Assembly (NCBI RefSeq): GCF_040412425.1
Contig: NC_089749.1
Location: 41,619,239 to 41,683,238, forward strand
Direction: 5' to 3'
Length of the DNA: 64,000 nucleotides
Origin: Macrobrachium rosenbergii
Lineage: Eukaryota; Arthropoda; Malacostraca; Decapoda; Palaemonidae
The notes under the pieces are model-generated. The model made no database searches. It saw only the letters and a list, made by a program, of their open reading frames with translations, and was not told where the DNA came from. A program made the position numbers and the translations under genes. Positions 9,967-64,000 of the stretch are shown piece by piece (the first letter of the stretch is position 1; the number at the start of each line of letters is the position of its first letter).

Positions 9967-10332
9967 TGTAAAGCCCCTGCTAAGTGGGCTTTCTATGGTG
10001 AACCGCCTGTTTTCTATGATAACGCTCCTACGAGATTAGGTCAAGCAAAATTAGCCATATTTTTCCTGTGTAAATACATATCTACTACTAATTCAGTTTA
10101 TCTGTTTTCTTTGCACTTGTTTTAGAATGTTGTTATGTCAATTCTTGGTAACTTACCTTTTATGTTACTTGTATTTATCCATTATAATTAATACCGAGAG
10201 TAATTAACCTCGGGTCACCTGAATTCTATTGTATTCCTCTGTGTGATGTTCGCACGCTGCTTTATAAGCGGCCTACGTTCTGAATAAACCAGCAGTACTC
10301 GTTCCTCTGTTCATTATTTTGCACCTCTTATA
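9967..10332 (+). repeat. 3' LTR
   Basis: It pairs with 5498-5864, starts TGTAAAGCCCCTGC and ends CACCTCTTATA, and is followed by GGAT at 10333-10336, equal to the four bases before the 5' LTR. Confidence 0.9.
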
Positions 10333-10336
10333 GGAT

Positions 10337-10829
10337 TACTGTCACCATACATTTTCCACATTGGGTTGAGCTAGCAGCTATTATGCTTGAGCGAATGAGG
10401 AAGACAAATGATTTTCGATGGCAGCTTTTTCTCTCTTTCTAATATTATTCCAAACCTCATTTAAACCGATTTCATAAAGAAATACGTCATCGTGACGTCA
10501 CGAAGCAGTCGCTATAACGAATTCCGAAGGTAAAAACGAAGAAGAAATGAACAAATTACATTTGAACGAATAAAAAAAAGGAAATGCTGTCATCATAATT
10601 CTCACACATCTTGTTGAGCCGGCAGCTACTTGAATGGCTTAATATGTGGGTAAAAGGGACAGTAGCCTGGATAAATGGGATAGACATCTGTGTCTGAAAC
10701 CTACCCTATTATTTAACTTGGGTGAAATGACGGCCACATGCCAAATTTTGTCTAGATCGGTCAAGCGGTTTGGATTTCTATAGCACACTAACATACAAAC
10801 ATACATACAAACATTCACATTTATGTATA

Positions 10830-10831
<2 letters not shown>
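10337..10831. other. Non-coding flank with a LINE-tail-like end
   Basis: 10513-10590 repeats the sequence found at 5409-5490. The end, about 10730-10828, reads CCAAATTTTGTCTAGATCGG...CAAGCGGTTT...ACATACAAACATACATACAAACA. It resembles a non-LTR retrotransposon 3' terminus common in arthropods and runs into a (TA)n array. That assignment is from recall. Confidence 0.35.

Positions 10832-10904
<73 letters not shown>
10832..10904. repeat. (TA)n microsatellite
   Basis: About 36 uninterrupted AT units. The open frames of repeated Ile-Tyr across it are artefacts. Confidence 0.97.
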
Positions 10905-10905
<1 letters not shown>

Positions 10906-10984
10906 TAAATCAAGGATCTCATTCAAAACTGGATGGTATCTAATGGAGTTTTTATTCAAGAAAAAACTCCCATTCTTAAATCTG

Positions 10985-11560
10985 TTAATTGCAATATCTC
11001 TCCCTTTCTCTCTTTGAACATGTACTAAGTTGGGAAGCCCAGAACACGAGGCTGTGAATTGTCTTGCCAGTGAGAATAAAGCAGGTTAATATATATATGC
11101 ATCCTATATATGTGATATTGACTCACAAATGATATATATATATAACGACACTATCTATATATATATATATACATATATATGTATATTTATTTATATAATA
11201 TATATAAATATTGTTATTTATATATATTGTATATATATATATATATAAAGATATAAATATATATATATATTATTGATCTTCCCAATGTAGCATCCAAGCT
11301 AAAAAGAGCTAATTTAAAACTCAGTCGGTAGAATACAATGCATTCAAAGACATGATTAACACTACCTGACAAGTGAATGGCAAAAGTAATATTGGCCAAT
11401 TGCTTAAATCAATTAGAATTGCACTCTTTATATCTCTCCCACATTTCTCTCTTTGAACATGTGACTGTTTGATAGCCCTTTTGGATTTACATCAGAACAC
11501 GAGGCTGTGTGGTGGTTTAATTTCTGGCCAAGACAACAGGGCAGGAGAAAGCAGATTAAA
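10985..11560. repeat. Degenerate direct repeat pair
   Basis: CTCTCTTTGAACATGT followed by AGAACACGAGGCTGTG occurs at about 11003-11055 and again at about 11446-11512, roughly 445 bases apart. Imperfect TA-rich sequence (11096-11270) lies between. The unit is not recognised. Confidence 0.5.
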
Positions 11561-12681
<1,121 letters not shown>

Positions 12682-12699
12682 TACTTAGGTTCCAACTTC

Positions 12700-12800
12700 T
12701 TTGATGACTTGTGTGAATGAATTGGTAACACCCTGGCCTCTCATTTGAAAGACCGGGGTTTGGTCCTGATGTGAGCCAGAAATTTATTTCTATAAAACAC
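12700..12800 (+). mobile_element. tRNA-derived SINE fragment (candidate)
   Basis: The stretch GGTAACACCCTGGCCTCTCA ... GACCGGGGTTTGGTCC looks like the middle and T-arm of a tRNA, with a degenerate B box. A non-tRNA tail containing CCAGAAATTTATTTCT follows. A real tRNA is excluded because the acceptor stem does not close. Confidence 0.4.
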
Positions 12801-12876
12801 ATTCTCATGTGTTCATTTTATATATATATATATCTTCTTCTTCTTCTTTATATATTTTTTCCCATTTTGTAATATG

Positions 12877-12878
<2 letters not shown>

Positions 12879-12949
<71 letters not shown>

Positions 12950-12951
12950 TA

Positions 12952-12986
<35 letters not shown>
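12879..12986. repeat. (TA)n followed by (GT)n microsatellite
   Basis: A TA array at 12879-12946 passes through a short transition into about 14 GT units at 12959-12986. A small TTC run lies at 12835-12848. Confidence 0.95.
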
Positions 12987-13414
12987 TTTTTCCCTTTAGA
13001 GTGAAAGGCTCTGGATGATGTTAACTCATTGGTTCTCAGTGTCAAAATATTTAGGTTGAGGTTGCTGAACCCTCTCTCTTCCTCGTGGATATTCAAGATG
13101 CTTATGTGCTGTCTGCATCTGGGCTGTCATGATAGTGGCCCCTCCAAATACTGACAATTCTAAACTGTGGTAAACTTCGCTGAATGGAGGACCAGTGACA
13201 GAAAAACTCACTATTTTTTTTTTTACGTGCGGACACGATGAATTTACTGAGAGATATTACTTTGATCTGACCAGGCGTTGAGGCTCAAGAGGCGTTGCCG
13301 GTGCTGATATCCAGAAGTAAAGTCAAAACATTCGTCCAGTCAACTTGTTTGGATTTTGACAAGTGTTGTGATTCAGTGTCGGTGATAATTGCAAATATTG
13401 GAAAGTCTGTCAGG
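12987..13414 (+). other. Upstream region / 5' UTR of the ZNF830-like gene
   Basis: No repeat is recognised. The frame of exon 1 stays open upstream to about 13295, but there is no upstream in-frame ATG. The promoter and cap site cannot be placed from sequence alone. Confidence 0.4.
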
Positions 13415-59265
<45,851 letters not shown>

Positions 59266-59926
59266 TCATTGAAGTTTGTTTATCCTTTGCTGTACGTATA
59301 TACAAAACATAAGCCGCCTCATATGTAATGTTGATCACATATCTTAGGACATTACATACAGTTTTCTTGTGCCCATATTACTACCGTACATTAATGTACT
59401 AGGTTACATTTTTTAAAGTCTGGATGCACTGCTGGTGTTATCAGTTAAGGGGCTGAATTTGTATTATTTAGCTAGTGTATGTTTGGGCAAAAGAAACTTT
59501 TAACGAGGCATAGACTGATTTTGATGGGAAATTCTTGTGATGTTTGTGTTGAAAGCAAACATTGATATTGGGTGATAGAGTAGAGGAAAAGATATAAAGT
59601 TAGAATTAATCCTCTAGAATGATTTGTTACTATACTTTTTTCATTATTATACCTGTCTTAGAATCAGAAAAACCATATATAATGCATTCAATTGATGACT
59701 ACCCCTTGTATGTAATTCATGTTGAGAAATGATGGTATTAATTGTAAAACATTCAATAACAATGTTATAATTTCACCCTCATGTAAGAACACTTTCTTAC
59801 TGGTCAGCCCTAAGAGGAATTATCTTAGTGTTATGCATTAACAGCCTTCTGAGATTGAAGTGTTTTAATTGAGGTGTCAATAAAGGAGAACATCAAAATG
59901 CCACACATGGCCAAAAATAGCATTTT
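59266..59926 (+). other. 3' UTR and downstream flank of the ZNF830-like gene
   Basis: AT-rich sequence without open frames or recognised repeats, up to the DIRS terminal repeat. The best polyadenylation signal is AATAAA at 59879-59884. Confidence 0.5.
59879..59884 (+). terminator. ZNF830: Candidate polyadenylation signal AATAAA
   Basis: AATAAA about 615 bases after the stop codon, before the next mobile element begins. Confidence 0.5.
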
Positions 59927-60260
59927 TATGATAAAATAAAGTTTTACATATACCTACCAAGTAATTACATAGCTACAAGCTTCTACCACAGCTGTCTAAA
60001 AATTCAAATTTTATGGTGGTGCTACCATCGCTTGTGTAGGTGACCAGGTCCTGCCCACATCCAGGACTTGACAGGCACAACTCAGCAAAGAGCTTCAATT
60101 CATTTTAGCCTTGATGTCCATATGAGGGGAGGAGGGAGGGCTCTGATTATATAATTACTTGGTAAGTATATAAAACTTTATTTTATCATAAAAATGTCAT
60201 TTTTATATAAGTGACTTACCAAGTAATTACATAGCTGATTCCACATTGAAAGGAGGTGGG
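59927..60260 (-). repeat. DIRS right terminal repeat plus internal complementary region
   Basis: The unit 59927-60190 is bounded by ATAAAATAAAGTTTTACATA and, inverted, TATATAAAACTTTATTTTAT. Next to it, 60206-60250 (TTTATATAAGTGACTTACCA ... GTAATTACATAGCT) is the complementary segment. The layout equals that at 47890-48200 in mirror image. Confidence 0.7.
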
Positions 60261-60668
60261 TAACATGGACATGATTTACTCCAAAACATTAATAAAGTAA
60301 TGACTTTGGAATAGAAAAGTTGCTAGCATTAGTATAATGCTTGTTGAACCTTACCTGGTAAGAGAACTACTGCAAGCAGTTACCTGGTAAGAGAACTACT
60401 GCAAGCAGGCACTGCCTCTGGTCAGTGCTCGTCTTAATCTGTAGAGGATGTGGTAGTATGGCCAGAATCACCTCCGCTTTAGTGGGCACTTTGCAGCCAT
60501 GGAAGTTCACCGATGGTTGACAAAGATTAAAAAAGTGTGCCCTTGCCCTGGGAAAAGACCAGAATAAAAAACAATGCTGCCACCTACACTGGAATAAAAA
60601 CCCACACCCTAACCACTAAAAACTGACAGTTACCCCAGGTTCAATGTACCCCACAACTCCCCATAAAC

Positions 60669-62034
60669 TCAACACCTTAAAACAAGGCAAGAGGATAGTA
60701 GAGGGACAGAGAGCCCCCATGCTTCCTCTCCCAACACCATGCCAGCCACGGATAAAGGCCCTAGTTTACTACACTTTTCAAAAACCGTTTCAACATCCTT
60801 GAGGTAATGCGAGGCAAAGACTGACTTGGACCTCCAAAAGATTGATTGCAGGATAGCTGCTAGAGACATATTATGTCGAAAAGCTTGAGACGTGGTGATG
60901 GCTCGAACCTCGTGAGCCTTTGCCCAAAAAGATGGTAAAACATCTTGAATCTGAGAATGCTCCTCCATAATTAAGCTTCTCAGAAAGAACAACAGGGCAT
61001 TTTTCGAAAGGGCACATGAAGGATTCCTCACAGAGCACCAGAGATTGTTTGAGGGTCCTTCCTCTGAAGGTAATACCTCAAGGCTCTCACGGAACAAAGT
61101 AGTCTCTCTTCCTCCTCCGGTCGAAGAATGTCCATTAAATTCTTAATGGCAAATGAGCAGGGCCAGGGATTGGAGACATTCTTATTCTTGGTGAGGAAAC
61201 CAAGGAGGAGCTAGCGAGCCCCTTCAAAACCACATCTAAATTCCAAGACACTGCACCATGTTTCTGTTGCTTGGAAGTCTCAAAAGGTCTGATGAGGTTG
61301 CTGAGATCTTGATTGGAAGACGGGTCCAAACCTCTATGCTTAAAATCTGAACTAAGTATTGACCTGTATCCCTTAACAGTAGAGGGCAACAGCTTCCTGG
61401 AGGTCCAGAGGTAAAGGAGAAAGTTGGCGATCTGGCTTATAGTTGTTTCAGAAGATGAGACGTGGTTGTGGCTGCACCATCCTCTGAAAATCGTCCATTT
61501 GGACTGATAGAGCTTGCTAGAAGCAGCTCTCCTGCATGTAGCAGTAGCTTCTGCAGCTTGTTGCAAAAAGCCTTTTGCTCTGACAAGACTCCTGACAGTC
61601 TGAACCCTGTCAGGGCCAGAGTGGACAATCCTTGATGGAACCTGTGGAAGTGGGGCTGTTCGAGTAGCGACTGTTTTTGTGGAAGCAGCCTCAGGAAGTC
61701 TTACTAGAAGTCGCAGTAGGTCCAGGGACCACTCCTTTCTGGGCCAGAAAGGCACTACAAGAGTCATCATGGCGTTCAGATGAGACGAAAACTTGTTGAT
61801 CACCTCCCTGATCAACCCGAATGGAGGGAAAGCATAGACATCCAGGCCCACCCAATCTAAAAGCATGGCGTCCATTGCCCATGAGAGAGGGTCCAGAACT
61901 GGGGGACAAAAGAGAGGGAGACAGTGATTCCTTGATGTTGTGAAGAGGTCTATGGAAGGTTTGCCCCGCCGCTTCCATAGATCGAGACAAACTAGGGGTC
62001 TAAAGTCCACTCCATTGGCAGGACTTGATGGCAA
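60669..62034 (-). pseudogene. DIRS tyrosine recombinase (60-kb copy)
   Basis: The N-terminal half (62.03-61.14 kb) reads IDLFTTSRNHCLPLFC, SRIVHSGPDRVQTVRSLVRA, KWTIFRGWCSHNHVSSS and STVKGYRSILSSDFKHRGLD. The catalytic half in a second frame (61097-60669) reads NALLFFLRSL, AHEVRAITTSQAFRHN with His at 60914 and Arg at 60905, and SKSVFASHYLKDV with the nucleophilic Tyr at 60806. The 33-residue spacing fits the R-H-x-x-R-Y family. Stops lie between the two halves, so this copy is broken although its catalytic residues survive. Confidence 0.8.
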
Positions 62035-62127
62035 TGGCTTACTTCATGTGCCAGGATGTTCAGTCTCCCTTAGACAAAACAAAGAAGGATTGTGATTTGA
62101 TTCTGCTTGGCCCAGAGAAGAAGGTCC

Positions 62128-62709
62128 TTAACCTTCTCGCGAAGAGTGAAGGAATGAGTGCTTCCCCTGCTTGCAGACATAGGACAAAGCTGTGATGTTG
62201 TCTGTGAAGACTGCTACAGTCTTGCCTGTCACTAGTGGAGAGAAGGATTGAAGGCCCAGGTGAATAACCTTCAGCTCATTGATGTTTTTGTGCATGGACT
62301 TCTGCTCCATTGTCCATGTCCCTGAGACTCTTTGACTCCCTAGCAGGGCTCCCCAACCTAGATTGGAGGCATTGGAATAAAATTCTAGGCTGGGGCTCGG
62401 AGGAAGAAGAGAAATCCCTACCTGAAGTCGCTCTTTTGACAGCCACCAACAAAGATCCTCCTTGATCTCTGATGAGATGAGGACGGCGAAGAAGTCTGAC
62501 TGGGTCTTCCTGCACCAGTTTGCCTTCAGATAAAATTGCAGGGCCTCTTGTGAAGTCTGCCCAACTTCACAAACTGTTCCACTGAGGCCAGCGTGCCCAG
62601 GAGACTCATCTATTGGACCTCTGAGCAGGTCGAGAGAGAGAGAAACTCTCAAACGGTCTGAAGACAAGACTCGATCCTTTTGGGGGAGAGAAAATCCTGA
62701 AAAGTTCAA
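62128..62709 (-). pseudogene. DIRS RNase H (60-kb copy)
   Basis: An open frame of 193 codons reads SSEIKEDLCWWLSKERLQVG, LEFYSNASNLGWGALLGSQR with Asn in place of the first Asp (YTDAS type), NINELKVIHLGLQSF with the Glu, and VAVFTDNITALSYVCKQGKH with the second Asp. The frame overlaps RT by a few bases. Confidence 0.75.
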
Positions 62710-63600
62710 GAATCCAGAATCATTCCTAAATAGGGAATCCCCTGTGTCAGGGTCATCTGTGACTTTTGAGGGTTAATTAAAATGCCTAACACCTGTGTTA
62801 GGCAAAGAGTTTTCTTCAAGTCCTCTGCACACTTCTCTTCTGACTTGGAACAGAGAAGCCAATTGTCCAGTAAGAGGGATATTTTGATCCCAAGAAGATG
62901 AAGCCATTTGGCAAGAGGAGCAAGGATTCGAGTGTAGACCTGTGGGGCCATAGACAGACCGAAGCAAAGGGCCTGAAATTGGAGAACTTTGCTCTGAAAG
63001 ACGAACCTCAGAAATTTCCTGGAGTCTGGGTGGATTGTGATGTGAAATTACGCATCCTGCATGTCTAGGGTGACCATCCAGTCACCCTGATGGAGAGAGA
63101 ACATGACCAAGAGGTTTGTCTCCATGTGAAACCTCATTTTCACAGCAAACGAGTTCAGGGCACTGACGTCCAGAATGGGCCTCCAGCCCCGCGATGACTT
63201 GAGGACTACAAAGAGTTGGTTGTAGAAACCCTCCGACATTTTGCCCATTACCTCTACTGCTCCTTTTCGAATAAGGGACTCGACCTCCTGAGAAAGAGCC
63301 AAAAACTTCTCGGACCCTGCCGAGTAAGCCATCAAGGTGACTGGCGACTTGGCCAAAGGAGGCTTCTCTTTGAAAGGAATGGAGTACCCTCTCTTCAGAA
63401 CTTGGACAACCCAAGGTTCCACCCCTCTGCAGCTCCATTCCTCCCAGGAGAGATGAAGCCTAGCTCCAGCAGGGGAGCAAAGGACAAAATTCTTGCTTCT
63501 TAGCGGCGGGCTTGAAGGTTGTTTTCCTGATGGACCTCGATGGGGGACGAAGGTTTGTCCGAGGTCTAGACTGGGGTTTCGATCTCCCTCCATGAAATGT
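62706..63600 (-). pseudogene. DIRS reverse transcriptase (60-kb copy)
   Basis: GVEPWVVQVLKRGYSIPFKE, LIRKGAVEVMGKMSEGFYNQ, SSRGWRPILDVSALNSF and GDWMVTLDMQDA lead to an in-frame TAA (63048-63050) where sister copies have Tyr. The frame resumes with MAPQVYTRILAPLAKWLHLL and LLDNWLLCSKSEEK near 62870-62830, where motif C should read YLDDWL. GIPYLGMILDS closes the thumb. The stop and the Asp-to-Asn change make it inactive. Confidence 0.8.
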
Positions 63601-63999
63601 CTGGTACTGCAAGGGTGAGAAAGACGGGAACTACAGAAGGAGTCTTCTAAGGCCGTTTGGTAGACTGGGCTAAGAGATCCATCGTAGATTTCTTCTGCAG
63701 TGCTGACAAAACCTCCTTGACTGTGTCCTGAGGGAAGAGGTGTGTCTTGTCTAGTGGAGAGAATAAGAGAGCTGATTTCTCTTTTGTGGTTACTCCCTTT
63801 GTGGCAAAAGAGCACCACAGCTCCCGTTTCTTTAAAATCCCCATTGAGAAAAGGAAGGTGAGCTCAGCAGAACCATCCCTGACTTCCTTTTCGGCACAGT
63901 ATAAAACACTTGACCAGTTGGCAGCGAAATCTTCTGCTAGGCCCAGGCAGTCTTCAGTCTTTCTCGCCAAAGCTCCCACCATCCAGTCAAGGAAGCTAA
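63600..63999 (-). pseudogene. DIRS gag C-terminus (60-kb copy), cut by the window
   Basis: DWMVGALARKTEDCLGLAED, FAANWSSVLYCAEKEVRDGS, RELWCSFATKGVTTKEKSAL and PLDKTHLFPQDTVKEVLSAL align with the gag end at 35265-35600. It runs open to the stop at about 63647. The N-terminus lies beyond the window. Confidence 0.7.
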
Positions 64000-64000
64000 A

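Larger units (their letters stand above)
5498..10332 (+). mobile_element. Complete but inactivated CsRn1-clade Gypsy element
   Basis: The element is 4,835 bp: LTR 5498-5864, primer site, gag, protease, RT, RNase H, integrase, G-rich polypurine tract and LTR 9967-10332. GGAT at 5494-5497 and 10333-10336 is the target duplication. The CHCC gag knuckle and the tRNA-Trp-like primer site place it in the CsRn1 clade. Gag-pol is interrupted by several frameshifts, a TGA at 7952-7954 and an Asp-to-Asn change in the RT active site. The base composition of its coding part is clearly more GC-rich than the flanks. Confidence 0.9.
59927..64000 (-). mobile_element. DIRS family-1-like element (- strand), 3' three quarters
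   Basis: From left to right: inverted right terminal repeat (59927-60190), internal complementary region (60190-60260), 3' non-coding part, tyrosine recombinase, RNase H, RT and the C-terminus of gag, running off the window at 64000. It starts just beyond the polyadenylation signal of the host gene. Confidence 0.85.

Noticed and set aside
12700..12800. A tRNA gene
   Set aside because: Only the middle and a degenerate B box look tRNA-like; the acceptor stem and A box do not form, so a SINE relic is more likely.
13295..13414. An upstream start for the ZNF830-like protein near 13295
   Set aside because: The open frame begins with TTG, not ATG; the first in-frame ATG is 13415 and matches the family's N-terminus.

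Overview
The window is eukaryotic and reads as arthropod DNA, most likely from a decapod crustacean. It has spliceosomal introns, long (TA)n and (CT)n microsatellites and no bacterial gene organisation. It is packed with retroelements of kinds that are abundant in decapod genomes: DIRS tyrosine-recombinase elements, CsRn1-clade Gypsy elements and an I/Nimb-like LINE with a characteristic 3' tail. The decapod placement is inference; a shrimp or prawn is the best guess.

One host gene is visible on the + strand, an orthologue of ZNF830 (CCDC16/Omcg1), a C2H2 zinc-finger protein associated with splicing and genome stability. It runs from 13,415 to 59,265 in seven exons: 13415-13515, 44690-44822, 49630-49753, 51919-52038, 57647-57803, 58701-58870 and 59127-59265. 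All junctions are GT-AG and all phases agree, except that exon 5 lacks one base. Taken literally the reading stops at 207 codons; with that base present the protein would be 314 aa. Intron 1 is about 31 kb and is almost entirely retroelements.

Layout: 1-5.5 kb holds remnants of CsRn1-type Gypsy elements (a - strand copy with a large internal deletion, an older + strand pol fragment split by a solo LTR with a 4-bp target duplication, and another solo LTR candidate). 5.50-10.33 kb is a complete but inactivated CsRn1-clade element with both LTRs and a GGAT target duplication. 10.3-13.4 kb is AT-rich with (TA)n tracts and a SINE-like fragment. 13.4-13.5 kb is exon 1. Intron 1 then holds a decayed DIRS copy (14.6-21.5 kb), an I/Nimb-like LINE (21.7-27.3 kb), a DIRS fragment (27.3-29.1 kb), another DIRS copy (29.8-33.1 kb), a longer DIRS copy (33.3-39.08 kb) and a - strand DIRS of a third family (39.07-44.47 kb). 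Intron 2 holds a short non-autonomous DIRS derivative that carries a TA-flanked MITE. Introns 3-5 hold microsatellites, DIRS gag and recombinase fragments and an antisense GIY-YIG endonuclease ORF. Downstream of the gene, 59.9-64.0 kb is a - strand DIRS element that continues past the window edge.

All mobile-element coding regions carry frameshifts or stops, so none looks autonomously active, apart from the uninterrupted 184-codon GIY-YIG ORF, whose activity is unknown. Three DIRS families are distinguishable by their termini and proteins. At least one shows the inverted terminal repeats plus internal complementary region expected of DIRS elements.
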